NCBI RefSeq assembly: GCF_014207095.1
Contig: NZ_JACHBG010000031.1
Coordinates: 1 to 64,000 of the forward strand
Direction of reading: 5' to 3'
DNA length: 64,000 nucleotides
Origin: Martinezella lusitana
Lineage (GTDB): Bacteria > Pseudomonadota > Alphaproteobacteria > Rhizobiales > Rhizobiaceae
The notes under the pieces: generated by a model
The model's database searches: none
Told to the model about the DNA's origin: nothing
What the model saw: the letters and a program-made list of their open reading frames with translations, nothing else
Shown here: positions 43,948 through 52,968 of the stretch, piece after piece
How the letters are laid out: each line of letters opens with the position of its first letter
Position numbering within the stretch: the first letter of the stretch is position 1
Translations under genes and position numbers: made by a program

Positions 43948-45525
43948 GCTCGACTTTGTGCATTATGCGGCGAAGCAAAGCGCCTGCGCCATACGGACAA
44001 GTCGCCCTGGCGGTATTTTATGCATTTCCAGGTTTGACGGTGAGTGTCGATAAAGATCGTCGCTCCACAAAACGAGACGCACAGCGCCAATCGCATCTGT
44101 GAATGTCAGATCGGTTTTCCTGTACCATGCGGCGGCGTAAGGGCGCGTGCTTTGGCTGAGAACATCTCCCGCCCACAGCGTCACGAGACTATAGAGGGCC
44201 AGGAGCGAAGGTGTTGTGCGGATGATGGCGTTGCCATTCCACTGGCGCTGGGTCTCCACACCGAGATGGGCGCGTGTTTCGGCGAACGTCACTTCGATCT
44301 GCCAGCGCCGAACGAAATAGGCGATGATCTGGGTCGGCTCGAGCTCGGTATTGGTGCTCATAAACGCCTGCGGTTCGCGGCGGCCGGTCGGGTCTCGAAC
44401 CAGGACCCAGCGAATTGGCCTTGGTGGGGTTCCCCGCCGATACCACAAGCCAGTGCCTGTCGTGATATCAAGGTGTTTATCGGTTTGTCTGCCATACCAG
44501 GTTGACGCGATGACGCGTTGCCAGACGGTCTTGGGATTGTTGAGGACCGCCTTGAGCTTGGGCAAGGGCATGCCTTTTTGTGCGGGCCGCCCGAGCGTAT
44601 GTTCGTGTCGCGGATCTGGCGGGGTGAACAGACTGGCGTCGAGACGCAGGCGTGTGATGAGGGTGGCTCTGCCTGGTAGCGCTGCAGCCAATGTGTGGAC
44701 AGCAAAACTGCTGTCGCCAACAAAGATGAGATCGCGTCCAGGCAGCCAGCGGCAAAGCTGCATCACGCCCTGTCTTGCCCAATCCGTCAGCAGTTTGTGC
44801 CTTCGTCCCCTCTTTTTGTCGTAGCGCTCTGAGGGGCATAAAAGCGTTAAGACTGGTAGGGCCTTGATGCATTTGGCCCATGGGACCGGGGCAAGAACCA
44901 TGAAGCTCAACCAGCGCAAGCCGCTGGCTTTGACGAAGTGACCGTGACTGGAGCGCACTGGATCGCGATAAATGCCACGCGCGGCAATCTTTGGTCCCCA
45001 TCGGCGTTCGATGGTGTCATCCATACCGATCACAATGGGACCATCGGGTACGAGGCTGGCGACAACGACCGATAACAGCCGCGAAGCCAACGTACGCGGG
45101 TTCCAACGCGCGCGATTGAGGAGCTGATGGTAGAGGGAAAAATTGCCAGCCTCGGCGCGGCCGGTGATCCGCAAACAGGACGTCACTGTTCGTTTGCCTG
45201 GAGACAGGATCGCACCCATCACCAGGACCAGGAGATGCTCCCAGCTGGGTGCCGTGAACCAGGGACGAAACGACGACAGCCACTGGCGAAGGATTTGCGG
45301 AACAGGATCACCCGACCCGACGCAGTTCTCATTATGATCGGTCATCCACCGGTTCGAATCCGGTCACGCGAAACAGGCAAGTCAGAGAGACTGCGGCGAA
45401 TTGATTCACCCCGCTCAAATTGCCTCAAAATGAGAGTGCCGCGCGCGCCACGCTGCCAGTACGCGGAAGATCAGCGCCGCCGCTACAAACCCGAAACTCC
45501 AAAGAGATTTTGTACAAAGTCAAGC
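43948..45525 (-). mobile_element. IS701-like insertion sequence
   Basis: Imperfect terminal inverted repeats GCTCGACTTTGTGCA (left) and GCTTGACTTTGTACA (right, read inward) bracket one transposase gene on the minus strand. The right end is followed by TTAG and the left end is preceded by TTA, consistent with the YTAR target type of IS701. Length about 1578 bases. The IS5 element sits directly against its left end. Confidence 0.8.
43963..45345 (-). CDS. IS701-like DDE transposase
   Basis: The 460-aa transposase has the DDE superfamily endonuclease core of the IS701/IS4-like group: IVIGMDDTIERRWGPKIAARGIYRDPVRS (first Asp and the characteristic GIYRDP), LIFVGDSSFAVH (second Asp), and YFVRRWQIEVTFAETRAHLGVETQRQW (catalytic Glu in the YREK-like helix). 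It is complete and in one frame. I am confident in the transposase call, less so in the exact IS family. Confidence 0.83.
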   Translation of the reverse strand: MTDHNENCVGSGDPVPQILRQWLSSFRPWFTAPSWEHLLVLVMGAILSPGKRTVTSCLRITGRAEAGNFSLYHQLLNRARWNPRTLASRLLSVVVASLVPDGPIVIGMDDTIERRWGPKIAARGIYRDPVRSSHGHFVKASGLRWLSFMVLAPVPWAKCIKALPVLTLLCPSERYDKKRGRRHKLLTDWARQGVMQLCRWLPGRDLIFVGDSSFAVHTLAAALPGRATLITRLRLDASLFTPPDPRHEHTLGRPAQKGMPLPKLKAVLNNPKTVWQRVIASTWYGRQTDKHLDITTGTGLWYRRGTPPRPIRWVLVRDPTGRREPQAFMSTNTELEPTQIIAYFVRRWQIEVTFAETRAHLGVETQRQWNGNAIIRTTPSLLALYSLVTLWAGDVLSQSTRPYAAAWYRKTDLTFTDAIGAVRLVLWSDDLYRHSPSNLEMHKIPPGRLVRMAQALCFAA

Positions 45526-45572
45526 TTAGACTTTGGCGAACTCGCTACAATAAACTGCCGTAGTGACCATCA

Positions 45573-46118
45573 TCACCCAGCGAGACTGAGTGTCTCGAAG
45601 TGAAATGGGCCGCGTACCCCGGCGGAAAAACGCTCGGCGGCGTTCAGAGCCATCTCTAACCTTTCGCGAGGCGGTGAGCTTGATGATGCATAGAGCGCGC
45701 CCAGTGCTATTTGCTGACCACATCCACAGGCGTCAAAGCCATCGACCGGCTCAACAACCTGGTAATCATCGTCAATTCTGAAAAGCCTTCCGGCATAGCC
45801 GACGAGGAAGGTGCCGCCGCGCTCGACTTCGTCCTGCCGCCGTGCGTAGCCGCCATCTTTCAGGCACTGGCGAAGCGCGTCGACGAAATCCGTCACCATG
45901 AAGGCATAGACATCCGTTTCAGGATCTCTTTTGGGCGGCTTGAGCGAATGTGCCAATAGCTGGCCCATTCTGAACGAAGAGGTAAACCCGAAGAGAAAGT
46001 CCTAGTTGCGGAAAACTTTGCGATCGGCTCGGAGGGTAAGCGAATAGCCGGCCACACCAGCGCTATCGCCGCCGATGTGAACAGATCCGTCGCTGATCAA
46101 ACCGACAATGCATGTCAT
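45573..46118 (-). pseudogene. Ntn-hydrolase (proteasome-like) protein, broken by one in-frame TAG
   Basis: The gene starts at 46118 with a strong AGGAGGAG site and reads MTCIVGLISDGSVHIGGDSAG ... KVFRN, then TAG at about 46001, then DFLFGFTSSFRMGQLLAHSL in the same frame, ending at 45573. Together they form a 180-residue protein resembling proteasome-subunit/Ntn-hydrolase-like proteins of bacteria, in which KVFRNGDFxFGFTSSFRMGQLL is the expected continuation. Thus the only visible defect is the one stop codon (nonsense mutation or read-through). The family may be a peptidase-like or substrate-binding domain; its role is unknown. It is next to the IS701-like element. Confidence 0.75.
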
Positions 46119-46259
46119 CCGCCGTCGCTCCTCCTGTGGGCTGATTAGTAGAACCCAATGTCGCCACTGGCTGCCGACCATGCTTTGTCGACTTTGCTGC
46201 CCCAAGCTCTGCAAGCAAACAGCTTGCCAAACAGCGCCTCGGCCACTGTCAACCGTGTG

Positions 46260-46796
46260 TCAGCTTCCCGACGGTATTGCCGCTTTCTGGCCGATTGGCG
46301 CGATTACCGGGTCTGTGATGAACCGGCACGCGCTCGCCTGAAACTTCAATAAATCTTCGCGATGTTTTTGCTTCGGGGGACGATGTCGGATTTGTTCCGT
46401 CCGCGACACCGACGTGTTCGCCAACTGACGCATCCATGCTTGAACCGTTGGGATAGCGGTCATTTCACGCTCTTTGCGCAGCTGGCACGGCTTTTGAAGT
46501 TCCTTTGCCAGGAGGTGATAGAAACGATGACCTGTGACGAGATCGATCCGATGAAAGGAGGAGAAAGGCATCATGCCAAGTCTGGCGCAGATCCGCATTA
46601 AGTCCAAAAGGACCGTTACCTGCCTGGCATCGGAACGCTCGATTGCTGGAGTGGCGGCGTTCTCATAATTACTCGGCTCGACCAATAGTCGCCAATGAAC
46701 CCCGCTGGTTTCAATGAACATGTGCTTACCCGACTTTCGCATTCGTCGGATTAGAGTCGCGCAGGTGCGGCGGTGAAACAGCCGTTCTGGCGCCAA
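46260..46796 (-). CDS. Hypothetical protein (start uncertain)
   Basis: A 178-aa frame with no family I recognise. A plausible start is the ATG at 46721 (MFIETSGVHWRLLVEP), giving about 153 aa. The middle segment LLDLMRICARLGMMPFSSFHRIDLVTGHRFYHLLAKELQKP looks like an amphipathic two-helix structure; the C-terminus is basic. No signal peptide. It may be a remnant, since neighbouring DNA is IS-rich. Confidence 0.3.
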   Translation of the reverse strand: MAPERLFHRRTCATLIRRMRKSGKHMFIETSGVHWRLLVEPSNYENAATPAIERSDARQVTVLLDLMRICARLGMMPFSSFHRIDLVTGHRFYHLLAKELQKPCQLRKEREMTAIPTVQAWMRQLANTSVSRTEQIRHRPPKQKHREDLLKFQASACRFITDPVIAPIGQKAAIPSGS

Positions 46797-47150
46797 ATTG
46801 AGGACCGCCTTTTCTTTGCCGCGCCAGCTACGATTTTTCCTGCGGAGGTGAGTGGAGCCCTAGTTCTGTGCGAGCTTTCCGCGAGCCTAGACCGAACCGT
46901 CTGACGATTGCTCCGTTTGCGGAGATCATCGCCCAGCGGCCACGGGAGCAGTAACGATTTCTGGCAGGGCTAAATCCATTTGGTCGGCTAAAACAGCCAC
47001 GTGTTTCTCACCTTCGGAGGCTCGGCAACACAAAACCAGGCAAGGACAATACCATCCGTTCTCGGGACAGATCGTACGGCCATCGTGTCCGCCATCACAG
47101 ACTTACCTCCCCGCACAACGGAGTTCTTCCCGATTAGGAGTTTTTCGCAC
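46797..47150. other. Upstream region of the S9 peptidase gene
   Basis: About 350 bases with no supported gene. No nod box and no sigma-54 promoter could be read here on either strand. Confidence 0.4.
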
Positions 47151-49232
47151 ATGAGTGTTATCGATGCTCGGCCGACACTGAATGCCCCCGATGACGACCC
47201 TTATCTCTGGCTCGAAGACATCGATGGCGAGAAAGCTTTGATTTGGGTCACTGAGCAATCGGCGCGAACGCTTTCGCGTTTTGGCGGGCCGCCGTTCGAA
47301 GGAGACCGCGACACGCTCGCGGGCATTTTCGACTGCCCTGACAAGATTGCGGGGATCACGCGCCGGGACCGATACCTTTATAATTTCTGGCGCGATGCCG
47401 AAAACCCGAGAGGCGTGTGGCGCAGAACAACACTCGCCGCCTACATGGCGGCGGAGCCGGAGTGGGAGATCGTTCTCGACGTGGATGCCCTTGCCAAGGC
47501 CGAGGGAAAGGACTGGATATGGGACAGTGCCTCGATCGAACCGGGCAGATGCGAAAGCGCCGTCCTTCACCTGTCGCTGGGTGGCAGCGATGCGGTCGTG
47601 CATCGCGAGTACGATCTAACCACGCGAAGCCTCGTTACCGACGGCTTCAATCTCCCGGAGGCCAAAGGCAATGTTGCCTGGCTCGATTACGACACTCTTT
47701 TGCTTTCCATCGCTCTCGGCGATGGCATGGCGACGCGCTCCGGCTATGCGCGCACAGTGCGGTTATGGACGCGTGACTCCGATCCGCTCGCCGCACCGGT
47801 TATCTTCGAGGCGGGTCCCGATTCCATCCTCGTGTTCGGCTTTCTGGATCGTACCGCCGCAAGCGAACGCGTTTGGTTCATCGAGCGGGGCTTTTTCAGT
47901 ACGGTCGGCTGGATCGGCGACAGGAGCGGTCCGAAGACCAAGATCGATCTTCCTCGAGATGCTAGCTGGAACGTCTTCGGTGATTGGCTGGCTGTGAAGT
48001 TGCGTAACGCATGGACGGTCGGAGGAACGACCCATTCAGCTGACGCACTGATCGGCATCTCCCTGTCCTCGTTCATCGCCGGCGCGCGTAACTTTGCTAC
48101 GCTGTTTGAACCGGACGAAAGGTGCGCCCTGCAGTCCTTCTTCTGGAACGATGGAAAGCTCGTGGTATCCCTCCTCGACAATCTCGTTCCTCGCTTCGAT
48201 ATGTTCACGCCTGGACGACAGGATTGGACGCACCGAACGTTGGACACCATGCCCGCTGCGACGACTGTTCGAGCCTGGCCCTTAGATGCGGAAGTTCACG
48301 AGAGCAATGGGGAAGTCCTCGTCTCGGCTGAAGATCCAGTGACGCCGCCGCAGCTTCTCTTGTTCAATCTTAACGGGGCGCCGCGGCTCGGCGCCCCCGT
48401 CGTCCTGAAACGCGATCCAGACAAATTCGATGCATCAGGATTGCTGGTCACGCGTCACGAGGCGGGTTCGACGGATGGTGAAATAATCCCCTATACACAG
48501 GTCGGGCCGGAAAACGGAAACGGAAATGCGCCGGTCCACCTCACCGCCTGTGGCGACTACGGCAAATCGGTTCTGCCCCATTACAACTCCGCGATAGGCA
48601 AGCTGTGGCTCGAACCCGGCGGCACGAGCGTGGTGGCCAACATCCGCGGCGGCAGCGAGTTCGGTACGCGCTGGCGCGAGGCTGGAAAAAGGGCGAAAAG
48701 GCGTCTTGCCCATGACGATTTCGCCACCGTGGCCGCCGACCTGGTGCGCCGGGGTGTCACGCGTCCCGGACGGATCGCTGCCGAGGGCGGTTCAAATGGC
48801 GGTCTCCTGATCGCCAACATGCTAACTCGATATCCGGAGCGTTTCGGCGCACTCTTTTGCACAGTACCCGTTCTCGATCTGCGTCGTTACACCAAGCTCC
48901 TCGCGGGCGCGAGCCGGATTGACGAAAAGGGTGATCCCGACAAGCCGGAGGATTGGGCCTTTCTCAGTCAAATGTCTGCCTATCACACGGCCGAAGCCGG
49001 GCAATTCTACCCGCCCATCCTGCTCGCGACCCGAAGAGGGGACGACCGCGTCCATCCGGGGCACGCACGTAAGATGGCTGCAAAGCTGCAGGCACTCGGC
49101 TGCCCCGCTTACTTCTACGAAGCTGAGGTCGGTGGTCATGGTGCCGGCGCGGACGATCGCGAGCAGGCGGCGTTCCTAGCCCTAGGTTACGGTTTCCTTC
49201 GCGATGCGATCGGCTTTTCGGAACGTCTGTGA
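47151..49232 (+). CDS. Prolyl oligopeptidase family (S9) serine hydrolase
   Basis: The 693-aa protein has the N-terminal beta-propeller (DDDPYLWLEDIDGEKALIW opens the family), and the C-terminal alpha/beta hydrolase with the nucleophile in AAEGGSNGGLLIANML (GxSxGG), the catalytic Asp in RRGDDRVHPGHARK, and the His in VGGHGAGADD. It is a near-full S9A protein without a signal peptide. The start follows AGGAG 10 bases upstream. Similar genes of unknown role (y4nA, y4qF, y4sO) occur on the NGR234 symbiotic plasmid, and their role in symbiosis is not settled. Confidence 0.9.
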   Translation: MSVIDARPTLNAPDDDPYLWLEDIDGEKALIWVTEQSARTLSRFGGPPFEGDRDTLAGIFDCPDKIAGITRRDRYLYNFWRDAENPRGVWRRTTLAAYMAAEPEWEIVLDVDALAKAEGKDWIWDSASIEPGRCESAVLHLSLGGSDAVVHREYDLTTRSLVTDGFNLPEAKGNVAWLDYDTLLLSIALGDGMATRSGYARTVRLWTRDSDPLAAPVIFEAGPDSILVFGFLDRTAASERVWFIERGFFSTVGWIGDRSGPKTKIDLPRDASWNVFGDWLAVKLRNAWTVGGTTHSADALIGISLSSFIAGARNFATLFEPDERCALQSFFWNDGKLVVSLLDNLVPRFDMFTPGRQDWTHRTLDTMPAATTVRAWPLDAEVHESNGEVLVSAEDPVTPPQLLLFNLNGAPRLGAPVVLKRDPDKFDASGLLVTRHEAGSTDGEIIPYTQVGPENGNGNAPVHLTACGDYGKSVLPHYNSAIGKLWLEPGGTSVVANIRGGSEFGTRWREAGKRAKRRLAHDDFATVAADLVRRGVTRPGRIAAEGGSNGGLLIANMLTRYPERFGALFCTVPVLDLRRYTKLLAGASRIDEKGDPDKPEDWAFLSQMSAYHTAEAGQFYPPILLATRRGDDRVHPGHARKMAAKLQALGCPAYFYEAEVGGHGAGADDREQAAFLALGYGFLRDAIGFSERL

Positions 49233-49426
49233 CTGGTTGAGGAAAGCAGCAGATCGACTTGAAGCGGCGAGGCACTCCCTCCATCATAAACGGTATCATC
49301 GACCCTTAGGTCGCCGCGCGGCAACTGCATGGCAGAAGAGGGCCTGCCAGGAAGGCAGTCGGAGTGCATTCCAACAGGCGAAAGCGGCCTGTCAGAACTT
49401 GGATCCGCGCCGGAACGGTTGCTCGT

Positions 49427-50392
49427 CTAGCGAAGAACCGGCTCTCCATGGAAACGGCGTTTTGATGGTTTTGAGACGCCAAAACCGACCTCCATCATCA
49501 GTCGCGGCCTCTGCTTTGCCAAGGTACCCATATGAAAGCCGAAAGGATCCTCGACGAAACCTGAACCCGCTTTGCCGGTCAAAGTGATGGCATTTTCTGC
49601 GCCATAGAAATCAAGCACCTCGTGCGCCGGATGGCCAACGAGCAGAGTCAATTGATGCCTCAAGCGCCGACGGTTGTGGCTGCCGCGCACGTAGACATGC
49701 GGACCGGAATTGCCATCGACGTCGGAGAGGTAAAAGAAAAACTTCAGCATCCGCCAATCATCAAGATCGAAGTGAAACTTGAAGGAAGCGCGGCTCAGAT
49801 CCGCATCCGAAGCGTTTTTCGTCGGAAAGCTCCACCACGTCCGCGTGGTGATCAATCTCGCGTTGCCGCCGAGATAATGCCTTGCCACGTCGAGAAGCAG
49901 CGGATCTTGCTGAACGGCAACGACGGCATCACATCGTAACGCCCGTTCGTAATGGTGGCCACTTAGTATCGTCCTGCCAAACCACCCCTCGGCTTCGACA
50001 TGGTCGCTGGCCAAGAAGTCGAACCTTCGGTCGAAATTGCCGAAGCAAGGCGTCTCATGTCCAAAACGGGCAATTTCCTCGCAGATTGCGGTGGGAAGCG
50101 TCAAGCCGGCAAAAAGGCCCGTACTTCTCAATTCGGCTGCGATCGTCTCTGCCTTGAGGTCACCAAACATCGAGGGCTTGCGACTTTCCTGCCGCGGCGC
50201 TTGTCTTGCGGTCAGCCAATGTGCCTTGCGGAACGGCATCGTGCGTGCCAGCAGGAACATTGGTAGCCAAGCCGGGTTCTCCCGCATATCAGTGAGATAG
50301 GTTGGAATTCGAGACACCATCCGACGAAATACCCCGCCGTTGCGCGCGATCTGTTCGAGGTCCTTCGGGTTGGAGTTTGCGGAGCTGAGCAT
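49427..50392 (-). CDS. PhyH-like (phytanoyl-CoA dioxygenase family) protein
   Basis: The 321-aa protein shows the non-haem iron, 2-oxoglutarate-type signature: SFKFHFDLDDWRMLKFFFYLSDV with HxD (His-Phe-Asp) and the NSGPHVYVRGSHN turn, and the distal His in PFGFHMGTLAKQRPR with a conserved Arg. It should hydroxylate an organic substrate with oxygen. I chose the start at 50392 (MLSSANSNPK), preceded by AAAGGCG; upstream ATGs at 50407 and 50467 are possible. The gene lies 360 bases downstream of a good minus-strand nod box, so it may belong to the NodD regulon. I do not know the substrate. Confidence 0.8.
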   Translation of the reverse strand: MLSSANSNPKDLEQIARNGGVFRRMVSRIPTYLTDMRENPAWLPMFLLARTMPFRKAHWLTARQAPRQESRKPSMFGDLKAETIAAELRSTGLFAGLTLPTAICEEIARFGHETPCFGNFDRRFDFLASDHVEAEGWFGRTILSGHHYERALRCDAVVAVQQDPLLLDVARHYLGGNARLITTRTWWSFPTKNASDADLSRASFKFHFDLDDWRMLKFFFYLSDVDGNSGPHVYVRGSHNRRRLRHQLTLLVGHPAHEVLDFYGAENAITLTGKAGSGFVEDPFGFHMGTLAKQRPRLMMEVGFGVSKPSKRRFHGEPVLR

Positions 50393-50753
50393 TCGATCGC
50401 CTTTCATGGATGATGGAAGTTCCTCCTGCGGGCAAGAACCTGCACTCGATACGGATAGTCTCGACAAAACGTGTTCCTGTTGATGCTATGAAATCCAGTA
50501 ACGGATCAACGGAATGTGCAAAGGCGGTGTGCTGTCGCACGCGCCTTTGCTGGCCTTGTCCAGGGGAGGATTCGTTCAAGGGAATGTGTTCGTTGCTCCT
50601 CTTATTGAAACCAGATTTGACATTAGGCGCAGTCGGACCTAGCCCAATGAGCGGAAATCGGGAGCACCGGCTTTGATTGCATGACTGAACATCAATTTCC
50701 CTAAAGTTTGTTTTCGAACGATCAATGTGGAGGCATAGGAACCGATTCTTGAC

Positions 50754-50802
50754 TTCGTTTGCAAATTTATTGTTTAGATAACGCTTATTTACGATATGGA
50801 TA
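50754..50802 (-). promoter_or_regulatory. nod box on the minus strand, facing the PhyH-like gene
   Basis: Read on the minus strand, ATCCATATCGTAAATA is followed after seven bases by ATCTAAACAATAAATTTG and CAAACGA. It matches the nod-box left half ATCCAYNNYRYRGATG and right half ATCNAAACAATCRATTTTACC with a few changes. It lies between the divergent PhyH-like gene and nodD2, facing the former. Confidence 0.7.
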
Positions 50803-51387
50803 AATCAAGACACAGCTCCGCAGTTTCAGGGACTGAGACCCGTTCATGATGCCGATCTACACCGGCATTTCCGTACGGCAGTTTCCTGTTGAAGACTCCC
50901 CACCGGATGTCAGATCGCCAAGGCGTTAAGGAATGGGGATGAGCGGATATTAAACGCGCTGATAGCCGATCTCCTTCGCGTGGATCCCGTACGGCGGCGT
51001 GTTCGGCAACGGCGGGTGCTTGCCACGTTCGCTCTGATATTCGAACCAAGCGATTGCTCTTGCCGCGATGACGTGAGTGGAGGCCTTTATGCCGAGCTCC
51101 TGGGTCGGCCCGAAATTTTGTCCGATACCATGCAACGATGCGTGGAAGGTTCCACGTCTTGTCGTCTCACGACCGCCCCCAAAGGGGTTGCCCGGTTAAG
51201 AGAGTTGCCAAGACGCGCAACGAGAGTAAACCCCAAACATCCCCAAGGCCGATTTATGCGACCGTTCGGGCGAGCCAATGCAACTGTGCACTCGATTTAC
51301 TTGATTTCGGTCAACTTATATTCTTTCAATAGGCACGATGATCGATGGCGTGTATGGCACACCTCCACGCCGTGGATGAAGGAAAAC
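50803..51387. other. Intergenic DNA upstream of nodD2
   Basis: About 585 bases; only weak frames that overlap the nodD2 reading frame upstream of its start. No nod box facing nodD2 was seen. Confidence 0.45.
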
Positions 51388-52362
51388 ATGCGCTTTAAAG
51401 GTCTTGATCTAAATCTCCTTGTCGTGCTCGACGCCCTCATGACCGAGCGCAACCTCACAGCAGCGGCACGAAGCATCAATCTGAGCCAGCCCGCGATGAG
51501 CGCGGCCGTCGCGCGGCTGCGAAGCTATTTCCGCGACGATCTCTTTACGATGGTTGGCCGTGAACTTGTCCCAACGCCACGTGCCGAAAGGCTCGCCGTG
51601 GCCGTCCGAGAGGCTTTGCTGTATATCCAGCTCTCCGTTATTGCCTGGGAACCGTTCGATCCGGCTCATTCGGATCGCTGCTTCAAGATCATCCTATCCG
51701 ACTACGTGACACTCGTGTTTCTTGAAAAGGTCGTCGAGCGTATGGCGCAGGAAGCTCCTGCCATCAGCTTCGAGTTTCTACCTGTTTCAGACGACTTCGA
51801 TGAGCTCCTCCAGCGCGGCGACGTCGACTTCCTCATTATGCCGAAAGTGTTCATGTCGAAGCATCCTCATGCTGCACTGTTCGACGATATATTCGTGTGC
51901 GTAGGGTGTAGTACGAACAAGCAGCTATCAGAGCCGTTCACGTTCGAGCAATACATGTCGATGGGCCATGTTGCGGTCAGATTTGGAAGTGGCCTTAGGC
52001 CTGCCATTGACGAATGGTATTTGCGCGAGCGGGGTTTCAAGCGACGTATCGAGGTCGTGGTGCAATCCTTTAGCATGATACCGCCCATGCTAGCAGGTAC
52101 CGACCGTATAGGGACAATGCCTTTGCGGCTGGCGCAGCACTGTGCGAAAACGACGCCCCTGCGCATCATGGAGCTTCCGCTTCCGATCGCCACATTGACC
52201 GAGGCCGTCCAATGGCCCGCGCTCCACAATAGCGATGCGGCAAGCCTTTGGATGCGGGAGACATTAATTCGGGAGGCTGCCCGGATGGTTTCGCCGCCGG
52301 CTGCGGAACGTCAAGATGCTCCGACAATGAAGCCCACTCGTCCGAAAGTTTACGCCGGATAA
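51388..52362 (+). CDS. nodD2: LysR-type nodulation regulator NodD (copy 2)
   Basis: The second NodD reads MRFKGLDLNLLVVLDALMTERNLTAAARSINLSQPAMSAAV, nearly the same helix-turn-helix as copy 1, with clear divergence in the effector-binding half. I chose 51388 because the sequence MRFKGLDLNLL is the family N-terminus and GAAGGA precedes it; the open frame to 50980 upstream has no homology. The protein is 324 aa, 16 longer than copy 1 at the C-terminus. In relatives NodD2 responds to different flavonoids or acts as a repressor; this cannot be read here. Confidence 0.95.
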   Translation: MRFKGLDLNLLVVLDALMTERNLTAAARSINLSQPAMSAAVARLRSYFRDDLFTMVGRELVPTPRAERLAVAVREALLYIQLSVIAWEPFDPAHSDRCFKIILSDYVTLVFLEKVVERMAQEAPAISFEFLPVSDDFDELLQRGDVDFLIMPKVFMSKHPHAALFDDIFVCVGCSTNKQLSEPFTFEQYMSMGHVAVRFGSGLRPAIDEWYLRERGFKRRIEVVVQSFSMIPPMLAGTDRIGTMPLRLAQHCAKTTPLRIMELPLPIATLTEAVQWPALHNSDAASLWMRETLIREAARMVSPPAAERQDAPTMKPTRPKVYAG

Positions 52363-52777
52363 ACGGCCGGCTCGCTTGATGCGGCTGCGATGCATTCAAA
52401 CTTTTCAAGCCATTGGGCATGCGAGCTTGTCCGCGACCGGCCGCCAGGAATATTGCGCAGCTTACCTGGATCCCTGCGCTTACCGCTGATTCCAAACGCA
52501 TAAATTGCCAAGGCTGTCCTATCCGTTTCGTGTGGGTCGCGCCGCATGGATATGCCGCTTTCGATCCTGGGGCATGATGCGGCCGAACAAGCAGTTGGGG
52601 TCTCAACTGGTTTGGCATTGTTTTGAGGCAAACCCGGGTGCTTCGCCAGTGGCACGATTTGATGTGGGATTGTCTCCAATTTTAAAAATTCTTTGGTCCC
52701 GCTGTGGTCTTGGCCAACCTGCGGCACCCTCCGATCGCCAGGCTTTATCAGTTTACTGCGACACATTGCGTCCGATT

Positions 52778-52793
52778 TGTCGGGCCCGCGACA
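52778..52793 (+). promoter_or_regulatory. NifA activator site upstream of nifH
   Basis: TGTCGGGCCCGCGACA is an exact TGT-N10-ACA site with a GC-rich centre, 88 bases upstream of the nifH -24 element. Confidence 0.9.
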
Positions 52794-52881
52794 AAGGCTT
52801 GTCCAGTTGGAGCGCATGTCTGGCGCAGCTAAATAGCTGAAAAACAATCAAGAGAGTTTCCCTTCAAGTCGACTGCCAACT

Positions 52882-52897
52882 TGGCACGCGTTTTGAA
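52882..52897 (+). promoter_or_regulatory. Sigma-54 promoter of nifHDK
   Basis: TGGCACGCGTTTTGAA has a perfect TGGCACG at -24; the -12 is TTGAA rather than TTGCA. It is 71 bases before the nifH start. Confidence 0.85.
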
Positions 52898-52968
52898 ACG
52901 CTTCTCGGCGGGCGGCGCGAGCTGCCGACCGTACTCCGCGACGGATGGAACGAAAGAAGGAAGGCAAC

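Noticed and set aside
45350..45375. tRNA T-arm-like sequence (CCGGTTCGAATCCGG)
   Set aside because: No acceptor, D-arm or anticodon stem can be built around it, and it lies inside the IS701-like element just upstream of its transposase gene.
52505..52840. Plus-strand open frame between nodD2 and nifH
   Set aside because: It spans the NifA activator site, has no ribosome-binding site and no family motif; it is most likely chance.
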